This document shows positions 21,181 to 33,010 of a stretch of 64,000 nucleotides of DNA, one piece after another. Position 1 is the first letter of the stretch. Each line of letters starts with the position of its first letter. A program made the position numbers and the translations under genes. Below the pieces are notes generated by a model that was given only the letters and a program-made list of their open reading frames with translations, was not told where the DNA came from and did no database searches. The stretch comes from Hyparrhenia diplandra (taxonomy: Eukaryota > Streptophyta > Magnoliopsida > Poales > Poaceae), in NCBI GenBank assembly GCA_015847255.1, contig JADLZK010009382.1, positions 310,001-374,000 of the forward strand. Direction: 5' to 3'.

Positions 21181-21389
21181 CAGCGATGTATCTATATATT
21201 GATTTCGTCATTTTTTTTTGAGACGAATGACTTCATGAAATTTAATACCTGCTAGTTGTGTGCATGTATTTGGAGGGATGAAATAAACCATGCATGCATC
21301 AGCTTGTGTACTGTGTGTACCAAAAATTTCGCTACCACAAAAACGATTTTTTTATTATCGCCTCATATTTTTATGGTGACTGATATGAC

Positions 21390-22700
21390 CAAGCCAACCA
21401 TGGTGACCCCAGCGATCTCTCCGACCTCCCCAGCTACCTCTCCAATCACTATACCAACCAATGTCTTGGATGGACTGATTATAGAACTACAACATAAGGC
21501 GCACGCGCTACTTTATGAATTTCAATTAATCACTAATGAGAACTTCATGTTGCCTAAGTCGTCTATGTTGACATTGCTTAGATTCACCAAAGAAAAACAC
21601 CCAAATCGATTGCTCCAAAAATCGGCTATTTCTTCGATGATCGACTATTGCAAAGAAACAGTCCATCACTTTTGACTCACAAAAGCTATGCAAGCGAATG
21701 AGGCCTTCTTGGAAAGCCATTGAAATCTACTTTCCAATGGCACCAGAATCAACACTATTGGATTTGTCCTTCTGAAAATCAGCATATCTTTGTGAAGGCT
21801 GCTCCAAAAATTGACTATTCCATGAGGCTGAAGTTCATGTGGAAAACTGTACAATTCCACAATAGTTCTTGTTTCATAGTATACATGATTTGAAAGCTTG
21901 TCGAGTTAGCTTTCCACCGCATCCAACTCTGTGTCATTTTGAGTTTCCTAGAAGGAGTTATTAACAAAACACAGCTTCGTTGATCGCAAATTCGCTGATG
22001 AGGCTACAACGATCTCTGGCAGTTGGTCTGCCATACGATCACACCGGTTTGCTGCCCATGCTAAGCAGGAGAGACTGCCTTGTTTTAACTCCTTTTTGTT
22101 GTAACTCTAAATTCTGTAATTCAAAATCTATGATCTTCGGAGATATATATTGGGACTCCAAACGACTTCAAATAAAGATATTATTAACTAGAAAGGTGTA
22201 GATTATATTGAGAACTATAACTTTGGTATAGACCTTGTGAACACCCGAGGTTGTTTATTTAAAAAACTTAAATTTCCTTACCGATGAACCTGAAGCAACA
22301 TTTTTTGGTCTAAATTGTTGCGAATCAAAAACTTCTCAGCCATAGAGTTGCAGATTCCATCTAGCACGTGCCACAATTTTAATATAAAGTTTGTCTTCAA
22401 TCAATTTCGTAGAAACAGGTTTTATATTATTTTTTTGATGAAACTGTTTTCAGATATCAACATGTTATTTTCGGAAATGGGCATGTCATTTTTGATGAAA
22501 AACAAATCAGTGTTTAGAGACAGATGCTTCAAATGGCCGCCTCTATTAACAACAATTTCGTTCCAGACAGCTAAAAATAAACTTACACAGATGCACGTTT
22601 TAAGACGATTGCCTGAGCATACTGATTTCGGTAAATGAATTTTGGCCATTTACAAAGGTGGTCACAGAGTCTATCTTCTAAATCAATTTTGTGGGTGGGA
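21390..22700 (+). mobile_element. Remnant of an LTR retrotransposon (pol end plus LTR-like DNA)
   Basis: An ORF at 21256-21675 includes NVLDGLIIELQHKAHALLYE followed by LPKSSMLTLLRF. This looks like the C-terminal tail of plant Ty3/Gypsy polyproteins (a 'TRARAKxLQxEVxALL...LPK' type tail), here diverged. The following DNA repeats phrases common in grass Gypsy LTRs, such as gaaagcttgtcgagttagctttcca and aaacttctcagccatagag. No intact LTR pair or target duplication was found. Confidence 0.45.
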
Positions 22701-23840
22701 CATCTTTGCAAAGATTGCTCTTTCATAAAAACAAAAGCATACGCATCCATCCTCTTAGGGTCCGTTTACAGATTAGGAGGAAGGCAAGACAAACGATCTC
22801 CAAAAAATGGAGCATTGAGAATTTGATCAATTAAGTCTAGAACATTTGAAAAGAATGCAACTGACGAACCATTCAACATTCTGCCATGCATGCGACCCTT
22901 GTAAGTAGCTTTTCCTGCAGCTATATAGAAGGTTGCTTTTTGCAGCCCCAATAGCAATATAATAGCCTTACTTGCGCCTAAGATCCAAAGATGATGCCAA
23001 AGGTATCATCACATCCATTTGTGTTGAACTTGGTGAGACTTTTTAAAGCGCCGAGCAAAAAAAAAAAATGAAACTTCAATTCAGATCTGTCGAATCCTCG
23101 CATCAAATGGATATCACTGTAACTGATGAAGAGAGAGTCATTGTTGAGATGATATGCTCTGAAAACCATATTCGAGAAAAATGATGTCACCACACCACCG
23201 ATCAGAGACAGAAAACCGATCTTGCTCGTCGCTGAGATAATCAGGATTGCCATAATGTTCTGGTGTTTTTTTTAAAAAAAAAAAGGTTTGCTTATCGAAT
23301 GAACGAGATTCAGATAAACTGAAACAAAAGAGCGACATATCTGCAAGGAAAATGGTTTCGATCGCATGGGAATGGATATGCAGCTATGTGTGTCCTGAAT
23401 CCTGATCTGCTGCTCTGCCTCGAACAGCGACGTCTCCTCGATCGATGTTGATTTCGTGGAGCGGGGTTGGCACCGTGATATGAGGTTCGCGATATGAGGT
23501 TGGAGTCATGGATTTCTGTTGTAGAGGCAAGGTTCCCAGTTCCATTATAATTTTTTTTTGGCCACCTCTCTCTAAAATTTAACTAAGATGTCTAATTTTG
23601 TACTTATAATCTAAAAAAAATGTTAGCATAATTAATTTATGACCAATCAGAATATAAGAATGTGCAACATAATTTTAAACAATAGCAACAATGAGTCTTT
23701 GCTCAAGAGCTAATAGTATTAGTGTAATATAGAATTATATTTCGGATTTTTTTTCTTTGATTTACCCCAAAATTTATGAAAAATAATTTCACCAAAAAAT
23801 TAAACTATGTGCGGAGATCCATATTGGACAAACCCCGTGT
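22701..23840. other. No gene recognised
   Basis: AT-rich sequence with scattered short ORFs on both strands, none with a domain. It may be more retrotransposon debris. Confidence 0.4.
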
Positions 23841-23847
23841 CCTGGTA

Positions 23848-24058
23848 GGAGCACCTCAATTTCACCAACTGCAACGCCTTCTTCTGCTCTATGTGTGACA
23901 AGTTCAGCATCCACGGCCACATTGACAGCACCGCATATCATGATGTGGCAACCAAGAAGATTGTTGAATCCTTCATCGGTATGGGGTGGGGCGCGGGGTT
24001 GGCTCCATTCTTGAAATGGCGAGTTCAACCTGAAGCAGCTTCAGAGGGATGGAAAGCT
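23848..24058 (+). pseudogene. Unidentified coding-like fragment
   Basis: From gag at 23848 the plus strand reads open for 70 codons to a TAG at 24058: EHLNFTNCNAFFCSMCDKFS, later HDVATKKIVESF and GAGLAPFLKWRVQPEAASEG. An acceptor-like ctggtag lies just before it and there is no ATG, so it could be a last exon. Composition is less AT-rich than its flanks. I do not recognise the family; the opposite-strand ORF at 23789-24028 is probably its shadow. Confidence 0.25.
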
Positions 24059-24604
24059 TAGAAATAATAATGGCGAGTAAACAATGTTGACCAGCACCAT
24101 CCTCTTCTATCCACATCTAATCATCATATTCAGATCTATAAATTAGAAAAATTGACACAGCATACCAATATATACACCACCCTAGAGCTGATTGTTGAAA
24201 AAAGATATAGTTTTCCTAACCACTAGATACATCATGGTGCCTAGCTTTTAATCTCGATAACATTTGAATCAAAAATCAACACAGGATCGGCATATATGTA
24301 TGGTGAAATATCTCCATGTCACTCGCACTGAATCAAGTAAAAACGACATGAAAGATGAATGCCGCTCTGGCTCGGTGCCCACAAGATCATACTATATTGG
24401 TTTTTGAAGCAAAAGAACCGGCAGTGAAGGGTCAACAGTGGCGGTTTAGTCAATTCTGACAATGATGATGGTTGCAGCACGAAGCTTGGTGCACACAAGC
24501 TTTCATTTTTTTCCAAAAAGATTTAAGTTCATTTGCAGATCATCTATAGAAACATACATAGTAAATTTTTACCACAGCATAGATATGCATCCAGGCGTCA
24601 AAGG

Positions 24605-25790
24605 GGTTGGGGGAGCAGCTGCCCTTCTTGGACTAGTACATTCAATACACAGCCTGGGAGCCTGGGGCTAGAGATGGCTACCTGCCAACAATAAACGTTT
24701 GGACATGGATGAGGAAAGCAAGAGCAGAAACGCAATGTGACCTCTATAACGATGTTTAAACAGTGCCTTTGTGAATCTACCTTGAAGGTAAACTAGTATA
24801 TAACTTACAGGGCTCCAGAAAATCATATTTGCACAACATCAGAAACATATTAATGAAGAATATAAACACGACAAAGATTGTTAGGTATTGTACTTTTTTT
24901 TTATATGATTTTATCCACGAAGTTCTCTCACATAAAGTTTTAAATGAGGCAATTTGAACAATGTACTCTTTTATCTAAGAATCATTTTTTCCCACTGGAT
25001 TTTCACATGGTGTTTTCTGTTAGGCATGTGCATATATTACTGCAGTTGTTCAAGGTGGTTTTGGAATGGAGTTTTAATTAGACATGTGTATATTGTGATA
25101 ATCGCCCAATCGACAATTTTTACCACAGCCTTGCTTGGGGTATTACTGGTACACTCTACTGGCTGGCTGTGCTATCGAGAGTGAGCAGGAGTTAAGGGTT
25201 GGCAGGTGCTGCCTGTCATGAACTGGTAGTACATTCAGTGCATGAAATTGACGGCCCTCAAGCCTGGGGCTGCTTGCTCCCTGCAACGATAAATGTTTGG
25301 ACATGGATAGGGGAAAAGAGGCCGCAGCTGGACACATGATGATGACTTTTAATGTGACACTTTTTATAGCTATAGATTCATTTTCATGTATGGATGCTAC
25401 ATGGCCTCCATTGTACTACGTGCATATCTATCCTTTTACTATAGGTTGGCCTCCATGCACCAGATGTCCTAATCCAGTTTACCTTTTGATGTCGCCGGCC
25501 TCTGTAAGTTACAACCCTGAATAACGACTCTGCTTAAATAGACTTTTCTTTGAAAATTTGTACTTAATCAAGCTAAAAGAAAGAACTGTTCTCATGCGCA
25601 TGTAACTCATCTATAGCAGGTATACTAGAATACTCCTCTCATGGTCTTGCATGCATACACACCTAGACGATATTGTGATGCAACCCTAGTCTATCTACTT
25701 TGATAGTACAAGTCTTTAAGTGCAATGCGCAACAATTACCTAGCTTGCTTGCTGCCAACAATAAATATTTGGACAGATGAGGACAACTAC
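24605..25790 (+). repeat. Three spaced copies of a ~110-bp repeat
   Basis: Copies at about 24605-24720, 25195-25310 and (short) 25735-25785 share tagtacattca, then agcctggggct, then caacRataaaYgtttggaca followed by tggat. Spacing is about 590 and 540 bp. Their role is unknown. A Copia-LTR-like segment (caatgtactcttttatctaa, then ttttcccactgga) lies between copies 1 and 2 at about 24905-25030. Confidence 0.5.
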
Positions 25791-26126
25791 TGCAGAAGCG
25801 AGAGATATGATGATCTATCAATTTTGAGCTCCTGCTGCACGACTGTTCATGCTCTATTTGCGAATGGCATGGGCTTATTTCTATGAAACGGTCCATATTT
25901 GTGAGACATTTTTTTAGATAAAGGATGAAAAGCATATTTGTGAGAGACATGAGGATCTATCAAATTTGTTCCATTATCGAAAAAAAATTCGTTAAAGAAA
26001 CAATCTGTTCATGCTCTATTTTTCGTTAAAGAAACAGTCCATGACACTTGGGTGTGAATGCTAGGCCGGTGGCCAATGCTGGATATGATTCAGTTCATTT
26101 CGGGTCGTTGGTTGCTTTCGCTTGTG

Positions 26127-26250
26127 CATGTAATAATGCGCCTTAGTTGTGTTCTCATCGTATCTAGGCTTCTGTGTGTTTGCCATGTAGTAATATTGCG
26201 CCTTATTTGTGTTCTCATCGTATCACGTTTGCCATGTACTAATATTTGCA
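26127..26250 (+). repeat. Short tandem repeat, ~55 bp unit
   Basis: Two and a half copies of catgtaRtaat..gcgcctt followed by gtgttctcatcgtatc and a short tail ending in tttgc. No function inferred. Confidence 0.6.
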
Positions 26251-27067
26251 CGCACCCGTTCTCTAATTTGTATATATTATAACGTGGAAGTAGCCCTGGA
26301 TTTGTATGACGCCGCCAGTCTGTATTTCATGAGCACAGCAATATGGGTGTTGCTATATTTCAGCCGCCTGAAGGAAAAGTTGGTTTTCAGGCGATGAGGA
26401 CAACCGTCGGATCTCAATCCGACGGGCAGAACAAGATATGGTAGGTTTCTGTCTCTGTACGCTCTGTCAAGCAAGCTAACGGGCCCGCAAAAGTATAATG
26501 GGTTCGACAGTTGTTCGCTCAAGATCCGAAAAGAAGACCTGACGCGAGCGTGCGCTTTTGTTTCTGTCTCTGTCGACTTTGCCGCGCCCCGAATTTTTTC
26601 AAAATTCAAAAGCCCAGTTTGCCGCCAACACTTATACAGCCCAGTTTTCAAATATTTACAATAAGGCCACAGTGTACATTTACAAGCAGGCCCAATAATT
26701 TTTGAAAATAAAATAGCTGTTCTCTTCTCTGTACGCCTCCTCCAAAGAGCCCAATTAGCACACTTCGATCCTAGGACAAAAAATTAAAAATTAGGGCACT
26801 TTATAACTAACAGGGCAGAGAGCCCATAAGCCCAAATAAAACAACATAAATACCCCTTCTTCTTCCCCAAGAAGAAGAAACCGATCATATCGCCATCGAT
26901 CTGTTCGTGAAGCCCTCCCCCTCCTCTCCTCTACACCACGCATAGGAAAGGTCAAAACAAGAACACGAGATAACAAGCAGATGCAAGAAAGGATGGAGCA
27001 TCGACCTCGTTTCTCTTCACCACTCTTCAACAGGTAAATGTGATCCTCCTCTCTTCCACCATTTCCT

Positions 27068-27148
27068 TTCTCTTCTCAAACCCTAACAAACAGGCACAAA
27101 ACTATCACTTCTCTCTTCTCAAACCCTAACAAACAGGCACAAAACTAT
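27068..27148 (+). repeat. 45-bp tandem duplication containing AAACCCTAAC
   Basis: The string cttctcaaaccctaacaaac followed by aggcacaaaactat occurs twice in tandem. AAACCCTAAC is a telo-box-like motif common in plant promoters near start sites. The duplication lies about 80 bp from the Tat element and would be upstream of the FRS gene before that insertion. Confidence 0.6.
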
Positions 27149-27229
27149 AAGTTCCATTGATTTACTCTAGAAAACGAAAGCATCGACATAACCCAACCAG
27201 CACATACTAGTCGAAATCAAAACATGAAT

Positions 27230-28026
27230 TGTGGGGGTCGCTCCCCGCCCCTTTACCTTCGCTCCCGGAGGGGGGGAAAGGGGCGAGGGCTTCCCACGGT
27301 GGTGAGACAATATGACGAGTGAGGCGCGAGGCGGCCTCCGAGCGGCTCGACCTTCGCTGGCGTTGCCGAGGGTCGGGTCGATCGGAGGGCGTCTGGGCTC
27401 CCGAGTGAAGCCGGATACTTCACGTGGGGCGGGACAAGAACTGGTGGAAAATGAGTAAATGGCCATTGAACTAGCCAACAACCGATCCCTTTCCTAGTGC
27501 CTGTACCCGGGTATTTATAGGAATTCAAGGGTTCAGAGGGGCTGATTTACAATTTGGTACATGGTAGGTTGGGGAATAGACGCTTACAACTGGGCCCTCA
27601 CAGGGGCAAGCTAGTAACAAACCGCACGGGTGGTCGGTATGGGAAAAACACATGTGACTTCCCCGCCCGGGAGTCGAGGGTTTCCTTTGCGCTGGCCGCC
27701 GGTCCCGTGCTCCGCGGAGGGGGGCCGCTTCGAGGGGCCCCTCCGCCGGCCTTCCTTGCCGTTCACGGAGGGGTCCCATCGCTAGGAGACCTCTTCGCTG
27801 CCAAGACGTCACCTTACGGGCCGTCATTCCTTGGCTTCGACCGCCGACCGGGGACCGCCGGTGACGGAGGGGTGAAGCTTCGCCGTTCATGCCCGAGCGA
27901 AGGGACCTCCGCTCGCCGGACCTGCAAGACTTCACACTTTTGCTTGACAAGAATTAGTTCTTGGCCTCCTTGTTGAGAGGCCCGCCGCGGAGTCGGGAGG
28001 GCTGGCTAGGGTTGCCCTCCCCAACA
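27230..28026 (-). repeat. 3' LTR of the Tat-type element
   Basis: A 797-bp LTR; in element orientation it starts TGTTGGGGAGGGCAACC and ends CGACCCCCACA. It shares long identical stretches with the other LTR (for example gatttacaatttggtacatg). Most differences are small indels in GC-rich parts. Confidence 0.9.
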
Positions 28027-28403
28027 AAGCCTCGAAGGTCCGGTTCCCTCCGAGGGGCCGGAGCAGCAAATCGCTCTTTCCCGAGGGTCCCGCGCGGGTG
28101 GCTCGTTGGTCGCCCCATGGGCCTCTGCCGGGCGCCCCCGCTGCTCGTGGGCCTCGCGGAGGCGGCCCCGGCCTTGTGCGCTCACCGTGGATATTAGGGG
28201 TTTGGGTGCGCTTGGTTGGACGTGGTTGGCTGATTTGGTGATGGCGTGGATCGGGGTTGGTTTGTGTTTGTTTGAGGTGTACGGATGCCGTCCGTTTTCC
28301 TACGCTGGCGTTGGGGATCGGAGGGCATGGCGTAGTGTTGGGATCCGGGCCGCGGCTGCCGGGGGTTCGCGTCGCGCCCGCACGCCTAACCCTCCCCATT
28401 GCT

Positions 28404-28416
28404 GCCCTATATATAT
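28404..28416 (+). promoter_or_regulatory. TATA box for the antisense ORF
   Basis: The string ccctatatatatgcgcgg lies 170-185 nt upstream of the ATG at 28588 and is followed by a C/T-rich leader. This suggests the antisense ORF has its own promoter, independent of the LTR. Confidence 0.55.
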
Positions 28417-28587
28417 GCGCGGTTGGTGCTCTCCTTTCGCTTTCATGCTCACTTTCGCTTCCTGCTCTTGCGTTCTTGCCTCCGCTGCTGCTTTGCCGTA
28501 GGCCCGTCGATTGCTCTCGTAGGGGCTCTCCGCAGCGGTGCTCTTGCCTTCGAAGGGAGCAGTGCCTCATTCTTGTGTTAGGCTTCG

Positions 28588-31500
28588 ATGGCTCGCACCA
28601 AGGAGACGATGAAGCCCAAGTCCATCATTGAGTGCTTCGAGTTCCCTCGGAGCCGGTGCACCAACCAGTCCTTGAAGGAGTTCCAGAAGGAGTTCGAGTT
28701 TTTCCACAAGAGGCGGTTCCGTGCTCCGGAGGGGGAGACGGTGCCGCTCCCGAAGCCTGGCGAAGTCGTCGTCTTTGAGGAATTCTTTCACGCGGGCTCC
28801 GCCTTTCCCCCGGTGTGAGCCGGTGTGGGGGTGATGCGGAGGTTTAACCTCCGCTTCCATCACCGACGCCGCCCCGCTTCCCGCGGGCCGATGACGTATA
28901 TCTGGGCGTGCCGCTCTGTTGGGCTGGAGCCGACGGCGGACGGCTTCATCGGAGCCCACGTTGTGCACTTCCAGCCGCGCAACGTCAAGACGACGGAGGA
29001 GGAGGTGTTCCGCGCAGCTTCATCCCTCGCAGCGGAGTGGAGGCTCCGCCAGGCCTAGCGGAACAAGTGGAGTGCGGATCGGCTGGAGCACCGGTTCTAC
29101 TACGAGTTGGATGGGGCGGAGGGGCTCTATGGCGCCCGGAGTCCCTTTTGCGCCGGGCGAAGGTGAAGCCGGTGAAGACAACAAGGGCGACGAGGGAGCC
29201 GGACGCCCGGCGCGCCATGTCCCGCCATGTTTGTGCGCGGGACTTGGTGGAGGAATTCGCGGCAGCAAGAGATCCGTGATATCGTGGTCGGGGTGCCCCC
29301 CGTGGAAGTTGCCGATTCGGCGGAGTACGCTCCGAGGGGGCTGAAGGCGTTGAAGATCGACCTCGGGCGCGACGGCCCGAGCCCGCACGCCGCTGGAGGG
29401 CGGCAAGGCCGAAGTCGGGGCGGCGGTGATGGCGGAGGCCGTCGGGTGCTCCGACTTCCTTCTTGAAAGTCGAGTCTTCGAGATCCGCCGGATCCGCGCG
29501 ATGCCTCGCCGACCACCGCCGGTGAATCGGGTCTTCGACCTCGGAGGTCGAGCACGGATTGGCCGTCCGAGGCCGACGCCCGACGCCATGGACGCGGGGA
29601 AGAAGCGGCGCGGAAAGCCGCAGCGCACGCGGCGTGCGGCAGTGCCGCGGAGCCCCCGGCGGCGGAGGCGTCCGACCGCTGCCCCCGCCCGCCGCGAGGA
29701 GGGGCGGGCTCATCGGCGATGGCGGTAGCTTGCGGACGGCGGGGCTTGACTATTTTCTCATCTCCGATGAGGATGAAGACGAGGAGGACGAAGGGGGCGC
29801 CGCCGCGGATCCGAGGCGGACGCGAGGAGGAGCGAGGGAGAGCCCCTCCGAGGAGGGCTCTCGAGACGAGGAGGGCGATAGGCGTGGTCGCGATGGCGGG
29901 CCCTCCGACGGCGATGACGTTGGTGGGGAAGATGGAGATGGTGACGGCGCGGGCGGGCTCACCGTTGCCCGCCGCACGAAGCGCGTGTCCCCCCCGCCCC
30001 TACCGGCGATGCCATGTGTGGGCGGGGGCGAGATCTTGGAGGACCCACCGGAGGCCCCTGGCCGGGGAGCGGGAAGGCCCTATGGGAGAGCGGAGGGCCC
30101 TTCGCTGCCCTCTTACGGGCGGAGACAATCGGCATTGATGATGTCGATGTGGAGCTTCACACGGGCGCCGATCTCCGCGACACCCCCGCCGCCAAGATCG
30201 AGGTGGAGCAGCTTCTTGGAAAGCCGAGTCTTCGGAGATCCGCCGGATCCGCTGCGTGCCTCGCCGACCACCGCCGGTGAATCGGGTCTTCGACCTCCCG
30301 GAGGTCGAGTATGAGGATTGGCCGTCCGAGGCCGACGCCGACGCCATGGACCTTGAGAAGAAGCGGCGCGGGGTTCGCAAAGCCGGCACGCGTGCCGGTA
30401 GTGCCGCGGAGCCCCGGCGGCGGGAGGCGTCCGGCCACTGCCCCCGCCTGCCGCGAGGAGGGGGCGGCTCATCGGCGATGGCCGGTAGCTTGCGGACGCG
30501 GTGGTTTGACTATTTTCTCATCTCCGATGAGGATGAAGACGAGGGAGGACGATAAGGAGCCGCCGCGATCCGGAGGCGGACGCGAGGTAGGCGAGGGGAG
30601 AGCCCTCCGAGGGGAGGGCTCAAGACGAGGAGGGCGATAGGCGTGGTCGCTGGATGGCGGGCCCTCCGACGGCGATGACGTTGGTGGGGAAGATGGAGAT
30701 GGTGACGAAGCGCGGGCGGGCTCACCGTTGCCGCCGCCCCTACCGGCGATGCCATGTGGGGGGGGGGGCGAGATCTTGGAGGGACCCACCGGAGGCCTGG
30801 CCGAGCGGGAAGGCCCTATGGGGAGCGGAGGCCCTCTTCGCCGCTGCCCACGCGGCGAGACAATCGGCATTGATGATGTCGTGTGGAGCTTCACTGCGGC
30901 GTCGATCTCCGCGACACCCCCGCCGCCCACCGAGGTGGGAGCGGCGGATGATTGGGCGCGTCTTCGACCGTGTGCGCCGCCGGAGGTCGATGCGGTGGCG
31001 AACCGGTCTCTCTCGATATTCACGAGGATATCAAGGTGAAGGGTGGGACTCGGTCGACCACGCGGACGCCCGCCAGGAGGGCCTCGGCGAGCTCAAAGAG
31101 AGCCGGGCGGGAGGTGCAGAAGCTCAAGGCGGCGCGCCGACAGGCGGGCGCCCGGAAGGGAGGTGGCGGACCTGAAGGCGGGCGCGGGTCCTCCGTCAGA
31201 GGAACGACCGGCTGGTGGCAGAGGCGCGGGAGGCCGCGAGGCGCGGCGGGCGGAGGTGGAGGCTTTGGCGAAGAAGATCAATGATGCGGAGTGGCCTCGG
31301 CACGCGGAGGGGAGGGCTTGAGGGCTTCAAGGCGCTGACGCGTTCCTCGGCGAGTCGGGGCCGCTCCTTCGGCTGTCTGCCGAACCCGGACCCGCCTCGT
31401 TGGCGCCGGATGCGCCGGGAGGTGGGAGAGGCTGCCGAAGGTGGTGACCGCCGCGCGGATTTCGAGCCGGCACCGCCGCTGTTGCCTTCGAAGGGCCCTC

Positions 31501-32084
31501 CGTCATCCGGAGTGCCCGCACCGCGCGAGCCGTTGTCGGTCCCGCGACCGCTCACTTCCCCGGGTCCGTAAGAGGCCAGGGCTTTGGCGGAGGAGCGTGA
31601 GGTGAAGCGCTTCCACCGCCTTCATCAGCGCTTTGGTTCAAGGCGGGCGGGAGCTTGCTCGACTTCGCGCGGCGGACCTCGCCCTTTAAAGGTTGGTTAT
31701 TTCTTGCGGCCTTGTTTGTTTTGTTTTGTTCTTTTGCCTTGGCGACTTATGATCTATGTGGTGTTTATAGGTTGCTGCCGCCGCCGCCGCTTCCCACGGA
31801 GAGGGCTCGTCCACCGTCGCGAGGAGGTCCGTGACGCCGGGACGGGTTGGGGTGTGTCGGGTCGCTTATAGGCGACTCGGGCGCCTTCGCCGCGGGGGCC
31901 GAAGGGCTGACCACCGCCCGCCCCGCACCGTCCGCCTCCGACGCCGCGCTCGTCTCCCGTGCAGCCCGACCAATGCCTCGCCCGCCTCCGCGATTCCGCC
32001 GGGGCGCCCCGGCACCTAGTGGTCCTCCGACGACTCCTCAGGCCGCCGATGCCGCTGCGGCCTCCGGAGGAAGAGGTGGAGTAG
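28588..32084 (+). pseudogene. Additional antisense ORF of the Tat-type element (frameshifted)
   Basis: It starts MARTKETMKPKSIIECFEFP and continues through NQSLKEFQKEF and VVVFEEFFHAG. After a frameshift near 28815 it continues as RRFNLRFHHRRRPA and MTYIWACRSVGLEP, with FQPRN further on. This resembles the protein family annotated in plants as 'putative gypsy type transposon', encoded by Tat/Grande elements opposite to gag-pol. Its function is unknown. The C-terminus is probably ...PPEEEVE with a stop at 32082-32084. A GT-AG intron is plausible at about 31690-31770 (aaag|gttggt ... ttatag|gttgct). Many 1-2 nt indels break the frame, and an internal 0.75-kb tandem duplication is present. Confidence 0.65.
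29458..30945 (+). repeat. ~0.74-kb tandem duplication inside the antisense ORF
   Basis: Segments 29458-30208 and 30209-30945 are collinear. Both start near cttcttg(g)aaagYcgagtctt, include gactattttctcatctccga, gatgacgttggtggggaaga and ggcattgatgatgtcg, and end at ctccgcgacacccccgccgc. The copies differ by many small indels. Confidence 0.8.
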
Positions 32085-33010
32085 GACTCCTCAGGTTGGC
32101 TTTTAGTCTATTAGGGTGTTATCGTTTTTTTGTGGCCTGCGGGCGGTAAAAACCTTTCGCCCTCGGGCTTTTGATGAAGGATAAATGGCTTCGCTATTTC
32201 TCGTCCTTCATTTGTTCTTGGTAGTGTTATCTGTTTTCGTGGTTCGGTGTTGGTTGATTTCTGGTGCTAATAGCGATTGCTGGTTGTGTTGGCCGCGTTG
32301 TGTACCGAGGGGCCTCGCGCGAGGGTGCTCAATGTGGTTCCGCCGATGATGAACCGCCAAGATATGTTCATCTCGGGAGACCAGGGTGCATGCTATGCAG
32401 CGATTCCCCTCGTGGCCGCCCTTCGAACGTTTTGGTGGGGAGGGTTCGAAGTACGACACCGCCAACCGGGCCGAGGCTTTCTCGGCGGTCCCATGACTTG
32501 ACGTAATCGCCAAGTGGAGCGGATGCTTTTTTCGGGCGCCAGCGGCGGCCGTGGCGGAGGATGACATTGAGGATGATGAGGCCGCGGGCCATTGCTCTTG
32601 GGCGGCCGGCTTGTTGGGTCGACCGCGCGGGCCGTGGTTCGTTGTTCAGAAGATGGGCTTTGAATGGAGCGACATGCGGAGGGTGTACCGCATCGAGTAT
32701 TGAGCGGTGACCTTCCGCTTGTGGTGTTAGAGCCAACTATACCGAGACTGCTCCTCCAATCGGGCGAGGCCTTGGTGGAAGTGGTTGATGTAGAGGTTCG
32801 TGGAGCGCGTGCTATAAGGTGCTTGTTAGGCAGTTTTGCATGGTGTTGTAACTTCGCGGGCGGAAGATTTGTGTGCGGAGGCCCTCGGAACCTTCGGACC
32901 GTGAGGGTCTTTGTAACTTGTTATCTGGTGTAAATGATATATTTGTGGAGTCGCTTTGATGCTCGTATATGTGGCGCGGCGATATTTCTTTTTGTTTTGG
33001 TGCGTTGTCC
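32085..33010 (+). other. Downstream region of the antisense ORF
   Basis: No domain-bearing ORF. It contains Tat-type transcript-like sequence (atgttcatctcgggagacca, then tttcggcggtcccatgact-like text at about 32470-32500). Read as the 3' part of the antisense transcript. Confidence 0.35.

Noticed and set aside
2400..21200. Reading the repeated motif units as MIR2118 precursor genes
   Set aside because: A precursor needs the mature strand (TTCC..ATGCCTCCCAT) in hairpin distance. Searching 2-26 kb by eye for GCCTCC-type strings gave only 18148-18170, which fits a minus-strand target-like site better than a hairpin arm.
24690..24715. Possible miR2275 site (24-nt PHAS) in ggatgaggaaagcaag
   Set aside because: Only part of the motif resembles the miR2275 complement, and the two repeat copies at 25296 and 25765 do not keep the match.
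26277..26651. 124-codon minus-strand ORF
   Set aside because: No domain; it lies in what looks like a promoter or transposon terminal region.
27068..27148. AAACCCTAAC strings as interstitial telomere repeat
   Set aside because: Only one telomere-like unit per 45-bp repeat; this is a duplicated promoter-type segment.
29559..31571. Many long ORFs in all frames at 29-31.6 kb
   Set aside because: High GC removes stop codons; apart from the antisense ORF no frame shows a family pattern.
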